From positions 1 to 48,864 of the forward strand of contig PKWU01000044.1 of the NCBI GenBank assembly GCA_003132145.1: 48,864 nucleotides of DNA. The letters are read 5' to 3'. The notes under the pieces are model-generated. The model was not told the origin of the DNA. It did not search any database and saw only the letters and a program-made list of their open reading frames with translations. This document shows, piece after piece, positions 41,246 to 48,864 of this stretch. The first letter of the stretch is position 1, and each line of letters opens with the position of its first letter. The translations under genes and the position numbers were made by a program. The DNA comes from Granulicella sp. GTDB taxonomy: Bacteria; Acidobacteriota; Terriglobia; Terriglobales; Acidobacteriaceae.

Positions 41246-44200
41246 GTGCTTGTAAGACCTTTGGTCGTTGTGCGGGTCAACTTGGCAGTATCGCTGTTCT
41301 CTGTTTGGCTCTGCCGTCGGCGTGGTCGCAGAGCGCGAGCGATCTGGTTTCTCCGCTGCTGATCCAGCGACCCACGAACGTGATCGCAGGCCCATACAAC
41401 GCTTTTTTCCTCCAGGGAGGAATAGGTCTCTCCAAACCGCTGCACGATCATGAACCACTGGCCGCGGCACAACGTAGCTGGTCCATGTCTCTCAGGCTCA
41501 AGACGGAAGAGCGCGGCGCGACCACGCTTCTGGCTGGGGTAGGACGGTCTCAAGAGGCGTTTCCCAGGTACCTTGCCTTGATCGATGGACGGCCCGCTTT
41601 CTGGTCGGGTGGAAGCGGGTCCGGCCACGTACTGGAGGGCGATGCCGTTCTCTCCACGGGGATGTGGCATTCCTTGGCCGTATCGGTGGATCAGCAGGGA
41701 ATAACGTGGCTCTATGCGGATGGAGTCCCGGTGGCGTCCGGCACGGTGGCCCTGGGAACTGCGGGAGACGTTCTGGAGATGGCTCCGGCCTCGTCGCCGT
41801 GGCCTGCTGGTCACGCTCTGACGCACTTCGGCGGGCACCTCGCGCAGGTGAGCCTGGTCAGTGGGGAACTCTCCGCGGCACAGCTCGAGAGCCTGAAGTC
41901 GACGCCAGCCGGCCTCGATAACCTCCCCTTTGAAGAGGGGTCGAAGCCCTGGTTCGTGCAGACCCGCGGGCCGTCTGGAATGCACGCTCCGCAGGACCCA
42001 TCCAGCCTGCCCCATAGCGCTGCCGCTGCGCAGGCGCCGGTCGCGGTAGAGCCGCCGGCTGGGAAAGACGAGCCATCCGAAGACGGAGCTTCGCTGACGT
42101 TGAGGCATGCGTGGCAGATGGCAGATGCGGCGACGGTGAAGGACGGAGGCTCGTCGATCTCCAGCAGCAGCTACGACTCGTCGAAGTGGATGCGGGCAAC
42201 CGTGCCGGGTACAGTTCTCACCACCTTGATCGACCGCGGCGTGTACCCCAATCCGGACTACGGCTTGAACAACATGGCGATTCCGGAGTCGCTCAGCAGG
42301 AAGAGCTTCTGGTTCCGGACCCAGTTCACCGTGCCCAGCGGAATGCGTGGACGGCAGATAAACCTGACTTTCGATGGCATCAACTACAAGGCGTCGGTCT
42401 GGCTCAACGGCACTCCCATTGGGGAGGTGGTCGGGGCGTTTCGGAAGAAGTCGTTCGACGTGACGGCGAACGTCAAGCAAGGCGCAACTGATACGCTTGC
42501 CGTCCTGATCGAACCGCCTCCGCACGGAGGCATCGCGCACGAACAGAGTCTCACCGCGGGCGCCGGCGACAACGGCGGAGTGATGATGCTGGATGGGCCG
42601 ACGTTCGGCGCTACCGAAGGATGGGACTGGATTCCAGGCATACGCGACCGGAACATGGGACTCTGGCAGGATGTTGTTCTGACCGCGAGTGGTGCCGTGC
42701 GGATTGACGTGCCCCAGATCATCACCAAGGTGTCATTGCCGGATGCCAAGCAGGCGCAGCTTACGGTGCGGGTGCCGCTGGCCAACGCAACGACCTCCGT
42801 GGTGCGTGGCACGCTGGCCATTGACTTCGACGATGTGCACCTCTCCAAGACGGTCACGGTTCTGCCCGGCGGAACCATGGTCGAATTTGCGCCGAAGGAG
42901 TTTAGCCAGCTCGTGATCGACCATCCGCGGCTTTGGTGGCCCAACGGTTACGGCGCTCCAGAGCTGCATACCATGAACCTGGTGTTCAAGGCGGGCGACA
43001 AGGTGTCGGACAGCCGTAAGGAGCGCTTCGGCATCCGCGAGCTGACCTATGAGATCAGCGCGTTCGACAGATCGGGACACGTTCGGCGGGTTGAAGTCGA
43101 GCCAACCGAGGCGGAACTGCTGGGCAGCGGGCCAGTGGTGGAGCAGACCCATGAAGGATTTCGCGAGACGCCGCAGGGCTGGGTCACATCGCTGGTTGCG
43201 GGCGAGGAAGACTCACCTGCTCTGCGGACTTTATCCGACGATCGTCCGGCACCGTTCCTGGTCGTCAAGGTAAACGGCGTGCGGATCGCGGTCAAAGGCG
43301 GAGCCTGGGGGATGGACGACATGCTGAAGCGCGTATCGCGCGAGCGCATGGAACCGTTCTTTCGGCTGCACCGGGAAGCCAATCTCAACATGATCCGCAA
43401 CTGGATGGGCCAGGATACCGAGGACGTCTTCTACTATCTGGCCGATGAATATGGGATGTTGGTTTGGAACGACTTTTGGATGTCCACCCAGGACTGGAAC
43501 CTCGAGCCGGACGACTCCGGCCTCTTCCTCGAGAATGCGAAGGACACGATCCATCGCTATCGCAACCACCCGTCGATTGCAGTCTGGTGCGGCCGCAATG
43601 AAGGTGTGCCCCCACCGACCATCAACCGCGGACTGGCCAGGCTTATCTACGATGAGGATGGGACGCGGTATTACTCAGCTGACTCGAACAAGATCAATCT
43701 CCACGACAGCGGGCCCTACAAATACCAGGATCCGGAAGACTACTTCACCAAGCTGTCGCAGGGCTTCGCAGTGGAAGTTGGAGTCGCTTCGCCTCCGACT
43801 CTGGAAGCCTTTCAGGCCTTTCTGCCCAAGGAAGACCAATGGCCGATCAGCGATGATTGGGCCTATCACGACTGGCACCAGGGAGGAAACGGAGATACGG
43901 CGCCCTTTATGGAGACGATGTCCCTGGAGTTCGGTGCACCCACCAGTCTGGCTGACTTCGACCGGAAGGCGCAGATGATCAACTACGAAGCGCATCGCGC
44001 TATCTTCGAGGGCTTCAACGCTCATCTGTGGTCACCCAACAGCGGACGTCTTCTGTGGATGACGCAACCTGCGTGGCCGAGCACACAATGGCAGATCTTC
44101 AGCCACGACTACGATACCCAGGCCTCGTTCTATGCGGTGAAGAAGGCGGCGGAGCAAATCCACGTCCAGATGAACCTGCCGACGCATGATGTTGTTGTCG

Positions 44201-44775
44201 TGAACAACAGCCAGGTGCCGCTGACTGGCATCACGGTTCATGCGCGCGTTTTCGACCTTGCCGGCAAACTGCTCCAGGAAAAAACGACTACCGTTACAGC
44301 GCAACCAGCGACCACGACCTTTGCCACTGGTTTGGAGTTGCAGGCTGCAATGCAATCGGCGGGTGTTGTTCTGGTGAAGCTGGAGTTGAAGGATAGTTCG
44401 GGGAAGCCAGTCTCCAATAATTTTTACTGGCTGGCCGATCACAAGCAGGATTATCGCCGCATGGACGACATCGCACCGGCGTCTCTTACTGTCACGGCGC
44501 ATACCGCACCGGTAACGAATGGCGAGGGCCACACCACGGTGACCGTGGTCAACATCGGTACGGCGCCGGCTATCGCGGTGAAGCTCACCGTGGTGGAGGC
44601 TGAGAGCGCCGAGCGAGTTCTACCCGCATACTATAGCGACAATTACGTGTCCCTTTTGCCGAGCGAGACGAAGGTCCTTGATATCGCTTATCCGCAGACC
44701 GCGGCGCACGGAACGATGAGCGTCAACGTGCGTGGATGGAATGTGCCGCCGGTTTCGATTCGGGTGGTGCCGTAA
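41242..44775 (+). CDS. Exported GH2-family glycosidase with an N-terminal LamG-like domain
   Basis: 1177 residues. A signal peptide (about 1-30, cleavage after AWSQ-S) is followed by a LamG/concanavalin-like domain (about 55-225; WHSLAVSVDQQGITWLYADGVPVASG), a linker rich in Ala/Pro, and the GH2 core: jelly-roll (SFWFRTQFTVPSGMRGRQINL, FDGINYKASVWLNG), Ig-like and TIM barrel. Acid/base E787 is in WCGRNEG; the nucleophile is probably E845 in FAVEVGVASPPTLEAF. This resembles the exo-beta-D-glucosaminidase/mannosidase branch more than LacZ. The C-terminus has extra Ig-like domains. Overlaps GH43 by 4 bases. Confidence 0.88.
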   Translation: MSACKTFGRCAGQLGSIAVLCLALPSAWSQSASDLVSPLLIQRPTNVIAGPYNAFFLQGGIGLSKPLHDHEPLAAAQRSWSMSLRLKTEERGATTLLAGVGRSQEAFPRYLALIDGRPAFWSGGSGSGHVLEGDAVLSTGMWHSLAVSVDQQGITWLYADGVPVASGTVALGTAGDVLEMAPASSPWPAGHALTHFGGHLAQVSLVSGELSAAQLESLKSTPAGLDNLPFEEGSKPWFVQTRGPSGMHAPQDPSSLPHSAAAAQAPVAVEPPAGKDEPSEDGASLTLRHAWQMADAATVKDGGSSISSSSYDSSKWMRATVPGTVLTTLIDRGVYPNPDYGLNNMAIPESLSRKSFWFRTQFTVPSGMRGRQINLTFDGINYKASVWLNGTPIGEVVGAFRKKSFDVTANVKQGATDTLAVLIEPPPHGGIAHEQSLTAGAGDNGGVMMLDGPTFGATEGWDWIPGIRDRNMGLWQDVVLTASGAVRIDVPQIITKVSLPDAKQAQLTVRVPLANATTSVVRGTLAIDFDDVHLSKTVTVLPGGTMVEFAPKEFSQLVIDHPRLWWPNGYGAPELHTMNLVFKAGDKVSDSRKERFGIRELTYEISAFDRSGHVRRVEVEPTEAELLGSGPVVEQTHEGFRETPQGWVTSLVAGEEDSPALRTLSDDRPAPFLVVKVNGVRIAVKGGAWGMDDMLKRVSRERMEPFFRLHREANLNMIRNWMGQDTEDVFYYLADEYGMLVWNDFWMSTQDWNLEPDDSGLFLENAKDTIHRYRNHPSIAVWCGRNEGVPPPTINRGLARLIYDEDGTRYYSADSNKINLHDSGPYKYQDPEDYFTKLSQGFAVEVGVASPPTLEAFQAFLPKEDQWPISDDWAYHDWHQGGNGDTAPFMETMSLEFGAPTSLADFDRKAQMINYEAHRAIFEGFNAHLWSPNSGRLLWMTQPAWPSTQWQIFSHDYDTQASFYAVKKAAEQIHVQMNLPTHDVVVVNNSQVPLTGITVHARVFDLAGKLLQEKTTTVTAQPATTTFATGLELQAAMQSAGVVLVKLELKDSSGKPVSNNFYWLADHKQDYRRMDDIAPASLTVTAHTAPVTNGEGHTTVTVVNIGTAPAIAVKLTVVEAESAERVLPAYYSDNYVSLLPSETKVLDIAYPQTAAHGTMSVNVRGWNVPPVSIRVVP

Positions 44776-44887
44776 ACGGCAGATATGTGGCGACGCGCAA
44801 ATATTGTGATGTTCAGGATGCGAACGACTTCACGCAACGAGGCTCAGCGGTATGGCAAGTGGGAAATTCTAAATCTGGAAGGCGCAC

Positions 44888-47275
44888 ATGAAACAGTCAT
44901 TTTCTGTTTTGGTTGTACTCGGTGTCTCCACGGCCATGCTTGGGCAAACCGTTCCTCTCGAGCGCAATGGGCAGACAATAACGATTGAGCCGTACGCGCA
45001 GAACGTGGTGCGTGTCACCTTGAGCTTGATCGCTGGCGAGGCCACGGCGGGCCCTGGATATGGCTTCCTCGCGAAGCCGGACCAGGGTGGTTGGACGCAT
45101 TCCGTGGAGAGTTCGGGGGCTGACGTGTATAAGAGCTCGCGCATGACGGTGACTGTTGCGCCAGCCTATCGACATAATCCCAACGACAAACTGCCAGACA
45201 CGGCCAACTTCTTTTCCGGCTCGGTGCCCGGCGCCAACGTGTCGATCACGCTGCCGGACGGGTCGCCCCTGGCCGAGATGAACGGCTGGCAGATGGCAAC
45301 GTTGAACCAGAAGGACGACACGCTAAAAAACGCCCGCGGCATCGAGCCCAAAGACCTTCCTCTGTATACGGTCGGCGCCAGTTTCAAGGCGGCAGAGGAC
45401 GAACACTACTATGGCCTGGGCCAAAATCAAGAGGGTTATCTCGATCATCGCCAGCGCCCCATCACTTGTGCCGCGAACTATCTGGCGGCCGCATCGCCCT
45501 CGTATTGCGTTCCATTTATGGTTACCAATAAAGGGTATGGCATTGTATGGGATAATCCCTCGTCGACCAGCATCTACCCGGCCTTTGATGGCGAAACAAG
45601 GTGGACATCGACTGTTGGAAGACGAGTCTCGTTCTTTGTCATCGCGGGACGTGCGACGGACGAGATCTATGAAGGCTACCGCCTGCTGACGGGAACCACG
45701 CCGATGCTGCCCAAGGCCGCGTACGGCTTCATCCAGTGCAAGCAGCGCTACAGTTCGCAGGCGGAGGTGCTGGCCGTGGCGAAAGGCTATCGGGACCGTC
45801 ACCTGCCGCTCGACGTGATCGTGGTTGATTGGTTCTATTACACCAAGATGGGTGAGTACGACTTCGATCCCAGAGCGTGGCCGGATCCGGCGGAGATGAA
45901 CAAGCAGCTCCACGCCGAAAACGTCGAGTCGATGATCAGCGTTTGGCCCCGCTTCGCACCAGGTTCGCGGTATTACGACTTTCTCCTCAACAAGGGTTGG
46001 TTCGAACACTATCCAACGGGAGTTCCAGTGACAGTCGATGAGCCCACTCCGGGGAAGCCAGTGGATGGCATGCCCTACGATCTGGCCGGTTCCGACATCG
46101 ACACCACAAATCCGGATGCAGCGAAATGGTGGTGGGAGTTGGTGCGCGACAATATCGCCGCGAAGGGCTTCGATTACTTCTGGGCTGACGAGACCGAGCC
46201 CGACCTTCCTCCGGACGGAGCGTATTTGAGCATTGGACCGGGTACGCAGTATTTCAATGTGTATCCGTTGTTTCATACGGCGGCACTCTATGACGGCGTC
46301 CGCCGCGACAAGCCGCAGCAGCGCTCGCTCACCCTCGCGCGGGATGCCTATCTTGGCGCCCAACGAAACGGAACCATCTTCTGGTCGTCGGATATCTCGC
46401 CGACTTGGGACACGTTGCGCCGCCAGATCCCAACCGGACTCAACACTGCCGCCTCCGGCATTGCATATACCGGCAATGATATCGGCGGTTGGCAGGATCT
46501 TCCGTACAGCCACACGCCGAAGCATACCCCGCTCCTCAATCCCGCAGACGCGCGCGATAATGTCCACCACTACGACGATTATCCGGAGCTTTACGTGCGC
46601 TGGTTCGAGTATGGAACGTTCCTGCCAACCATGCGCACACACGGAACGCGGTCGCACAACGAGGTCTGGACCTACGGGGCAGAGGCCGAGCCGATCCTTG
46701 AGAAATATCTCAAGCTGCGCTACACGCTGATGCCCTACATCTATTCGCTGGGCTGGTTCACTCACCAGACCGGTGCGCCGTTCATGCGAGCGCTGTTCAT
46801 GGATTTCCCAAACGATATCAAGGCTGCAACGTTGACCGACGAGTACATGTTCGGCCCGGCGCTGCTGGTCGCGCCGGTGGTCGAGCAGGGAGCGACCACC
46901 CGTGAGGTCTATCTTCCCGCCGGAACCGACTGGTACAACTACTGGACTAACGAAAAGCTACACGGCGGCCAGACCGTCACCGTGAAGGCCCCGATCGACA
47001 CTATTCCACTCTTCGTTCGAGCTGGATCCATCCTGCCCCTGGGTGCTCCAGTCGAGAGCACCCATGCAAAGCAGGCGATCGCCAAGGTGAAAGTGTATCC
47101 AGGCGCCGACGGTCAGTTTACGCTGTATAACGATGACGGCGTAACCTACGCCTACGAAAAAGGGGACAGGCAGATCACCACCCTCCGGTGGCAGGACGCG
47201 ACCGGACGGCTTACCCAGGAAGGTCCCAAAGCATGGAACCAGAGCGACGCTAATGTGGTGGAGATTGTGCATTAG
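44888..47275 (+). CDS. Exported GH31-family alpha-glycosidase (alpha-xylosidase-like)
   Basis: 795 residues with a signal peptide (MKQSFSVLVVLGVSTAML, cleavage near GQT). The beta-sandwich (EDEHYYGLGQNQEGYLDHR) precedes the barrel: YGFIQCKQRYSSQAEVL, DVIVVDWFYYTKMGEYDFD, nucleophile D434 in DYFWADETEPD and acid/base D502 in FWSSDISPTWD. FLPTMRTHGTRSHNEVW and FGPALLVAPVV are typical of GH31 alpha-xylosidases. The C-terminal domain is normal. The start has GGAAGG before it. It follows the GH2 gene by 112 bases that hold no clear terminator. Substrate specificity is inferred only. Confidence 0.9.
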   Translation: MKQSFSVLVVLGVSTAMLGQTVPLERNGQTITIEPYAQNVVRVTLSLIAGEATAGPGYGFLAKPDQGGWTHSVESSGADVYKSSRMTVTVAPAYRHNPNDKLPDTANFFSGSVPGANVSITLPDGSPLAEMNGWQMATLNQKDDTLKNARGIEPKDLPLYTVGASFKAAEDEHYYGLGQNQEGYLDHRQRPITCAANYLAAASPSYCVPFMVTNKGYGIVWDNPSSTSIYPAFDGETRWTSTVGRRVSFFVIAGRATDEIYEGYRLLTGTTPMLPKAAYGFIQCKQRYSSQAEVLAVAKGYRDRHLPLDVIVVDWFYYTKMGEYDFDPRAWPDPAEMNKQLHAENVESMISVWPRFAPGSRYYDFLLNKGWFEHYPTGVPVTVDEPTPGKPVDGMPYDLAGSDIDTTNPDAAKWWWELVRDNIAAKGFDYFWADETEPDLPPDGAYLSIGPGTQYFNVYPLFHTAALYDGVRRDKPQQRSLTLARDAYLGAQRNGTIFWSSDISPTWDTLRRQIPTGLNTAASGIAYTGNDIGGWQDLPYSHTPKHTPLLNPADARDNVHHYDDYPELYVRWFEYGTFLPTMRTHGTRSHNEVWTYGAEAEPILEKYLKLRYTLMPYIYSLGWFTHQTGAPFMRALFMDFPNDIKAATLTDEYMFGPALLVAPVVEQGATTREVYLPAGTDWYNYWTNEKLHGGQTVTVKAPIDTIPLFVRAGSILPLGAPVESTHAKQAIAKVKVYPGADGQFTLYNDDGVTYAYEKGDRQITTLRWQDATGRLTQEGPKAWNQSDANVVEIVH

Positions 47276-47281
47276 TGGTTC

Positions 47282-48864
47282 CTATTCTGTAGTTGTCCGG
47301 GGTGCGGCGGCGTCTTTGGGGACGGGCAGAGGAATCTCCAGCGTGCCGATCCGCTTCCCAATCTCATCGCGGACGGCCATGCGCAGCGAGACGGCACCTT
47401 CAGGGACTGCGAACAGCATGGATGCGTGGTATCCCTCCGATTGTATCTTCTGGTACTGGGCCGCTGGGATCGCGTTCTTGATGCGGACCTCCGTGCCATT
47501 CAGCAGCTCACTCTCCGGGGTATATGCCGCCAGGCCAAAGCGCATGTCGGTGGCGTACTCTCCACTTTCTGTCGGTGGCATATCGAGTTGCCGTCCGATG
47601 ATGGCGAAGTCGATGTCGTAGTGCTGGATCCTCCGCGTGCCGCTCGCACTCTTTGTATGCAGACCTTTGGCGTTTTTTTGCAGGAACGTTTGCATGGTCT
47701 TGACTTCGTCCGCCGAGGCCGCCATCGGGCTGCCCACCGGCGTCACCTTGGCTTCAAAGAACAACTGCGAGGAGTTGGGCGCGCCGTGCTGCATGTTCAT
47801 ATCCAGCAGCAGCGGATGCACTGGAGCCGGATGTCTCGCGTCGTCAGCGAGATAACTTCTGCGATAGGACAACTGGTAGCCGGGTTCTTTCAGCTCAATT
47901 TTGATATTGCGCTCGCCGCCGTCCGCTTTGGTATTACTGGGCGCGTAGGTGAGTGTGTAGTACTCCGAACCTTGGCGGACGGCGGTGTCCATGGCTTCCC
48001 GCAGACCGTTGGTGTTGTAGAAGGCTCGTCCGCCGGTGCTGTCGGCGATGACGTCCATGGCGGCATGTTCGGTCTGCTGTCCGAGACCGAAGTAGTTCCC
48101 CTGAGGCGGTGGGTCCGTATACAGGTTGGCCGCGCTGTATAGCGGGTCCGTCTGGAGACCGCGAACGTCCACGGGATAAACCGCCACGCGACTCTCGTCC
48201 AACAGCTTCTTTGCCGCTCGTACACCCGGGTCAATAACGACCTGCCATTGTGAACCGGCGTACCTCATGCCGCTGGAAAATATCTCCGAGGGAAACGAGC
48301 CGGACATCCAGATGAGATTCTTACGTCCAGGCAGGGCGGAGACGAATCGCGCGATTTCAATAAAGGCATCCACCGTAATCCGATTGCGCTTGATCCCCTG
48401 ATACATCAGCTCTTCGATCTCTGACCAGAACAATAATTCGTCTTCGAACGCGTCCGCGGCAAAGGGCGCGGCGCGCAGTGACGAAGCCTGAGATGTTGCT
48501 CCTTTCGAATTGACGGCCTGCATCAGCCGGGTTTCGTCGTCGGTGAAGCCCTGTAGCATGTGCAAGCGATCGGTCAGCACGAAGATAGCAATCTTCGTGG
48601 AGTTTCCCTGGTCTTTGATGAACTTCACCAACGCCTGGTGGGCACTGGAAAACGACGTCTGGGGCGTGTCCAGCATGTCGTACAGCAATACAGTGACGGG
48701 CTTGTCTGATGGGGCCAAAGTGAGATTGGAAAAGGTGCCCGGAGGCAAATGGAGGTCGAGCGCCTGCTGCGATGCGCCTACGTCAACGCCGCCGGTGTGT
48801 ACATCGAAGAAGCGGAGCGGTTGAACCACTCCGTCCTCCATCACCTTGAAATCGCCCTGCTTTA
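47282..48864 (-). CDS. VWFA-related Acidobacterial domain protein, 5' truncated
   Basis: At least 527 residues run off the right edge; the first residues seen are KQGDFKVMEDGVVQPLRFFDVHTGG, split by the domain's standard opening (a 'DFxVxEDGxxQ' strand). A von Willebrand A-like fold follows (PVTVLLYDMLDTPQTSF, STKIAIFVLTDRLHML, LPGRKNLIWMSGSF, VYPVDVRGL, STGGRAFYNTNGL, YYTLTYAPSNTKADGGER), then a beta-rich C-terminal part. Families with this order are abundant in Acidobacteriota and otherwise rare. Function unknown; exported proteins are usual in the family, but the signal peptide is outside the window. It converges on the GH31 gene, 6 bases away. Confidence 0.85.
   Translation of the reverse strand, partial: KQGDFKVMEDGVVQPLRFFDVHTGGVDVGASQQALDLHLPPGTFSNLTLAPSDKPVTVLLYDMLDTPQTSFSSAHQALVKFIKDQGNSTKIAIFVLTDRLHMLQGFTDDETRLMQAVNSKGATSQASSLRAAPFAADAFEDELLFWSEIEELMYQGIKRNRITVDAFIEIARFVSALPGRKNLIWMSGSFPSEIFSSGMRYAGSQWQVVIDPGVRAAKKLLDESRVAVYPVDVRGLQTDPLYSAANLYTDPPPQGNYFGLGQQTEHAAMDVIADSTGGRAFYNTNGLREAMDTAVRQGSEYYTLTYAPSNTKADGGERNIKIELKEPGYQLSYRRSYLADDARHPAPVHPLLLDMNMQHGAPNSSQLFFEAKVTPVGSPMAASADEVKTMQTFLQKNAKGLHTKSASGTRRIQHYDIDFAIIGRQLDMPPTESGEYATDMRFGLAAYTPESELLNGTEVRIKNAIPAAQYQKIQSEGYHASMLFAVPEGAVSLRMAVRDEIGKRIGTLEIPLPVPKDAAAPRTTTE

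Noticed and set aside
44785..44988. 67-codon plus-strand frame in the GH2-GH31 gap
   Set aside because: It overlaps the GH31 start in another frame and shows no coding features.

Overview
This 48.9 kb, GC-rich, gene-dense window looks like chromosomal DNA of an acidobacterium, most likely of the Terriglobia/Acidobacteriaceae. The best lineage marker is the truncated gene at the right edge. It looks like the 'VWFA-related Acidobacterial domain' family. The scattered stem-loop intergenic repeats agree with this. The lineage call is inference; the window contains no rRNA or other phylogenetic marker.

Left part (1-21.5 kb), housekeeping. A truncated MFS exporter is followed by a leftward gene run: M16 protease, type IV pilin-like protein, LolA-like carrier, HAD phosphatase, a DapA-like protein lacking the catalytic lysine, and a carbon-nitrogen hydrolase. 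A rightward group follows: RlmN, a small zinc-ribbon protein, YacG, PgpA and a TIG/beta-propeller protein. After an isolated HNH-like gene of different composition come CinA, PlsY, GpsA, FtsY and RibD. A leftward polyphosphate kinase with a histone-H1-like N-terminal tail separates ribD from riboflavin synthase. An ammonium transporter lies next.

Middle part (21.6-35.9 kb), respiratory complex I on the minus strand. In transcription order it reads nuoA, C, D, a 96-residue ORF, E, F, a 46-residue single-membrane-span ORF, G, H, J, K, L, M, N. Most junctions overlap or nearly touch. nuoB and nuoI, which encode the Fe-S subunits carrying clusters N2 and N6a/b, are absent from their usual places (A-C and H-J) and from the whole window. 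A TTGACA-17-TAGAGT promoter lies so close to nuoA that its mRNA may be nearly leaderless. A prepilin peptidase lies just upstream and could process the pilin encoded at 5 kb.

Right part (37-48.9 kb), carbohydrate use. An OprB-like porin, a small cysteine-containing ORF with a very strong ribosome binding site, and an RcnR/FrmR-type metal or aldehyde sensor with its own palindromic operator precede three rightward exported glycoside hydrolases: GH43 (Tat signal), GH2 with an N-terminal LamG-like domain, and GH31. This looks like a small hemicellulose or oligosaccharide side-chain-removal locus.

The least explained items are the small ORFs embedded in the complex I operon, the loss of nuoB and nuoI from it, the 58-residue ORF beside the RcnR-like regulator, and the intergenic repeats, one of which forms part of the pilin leader peptide. 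I saw no CRISPR array, no intact insertion sequence and no tRNA or rRNA gene.
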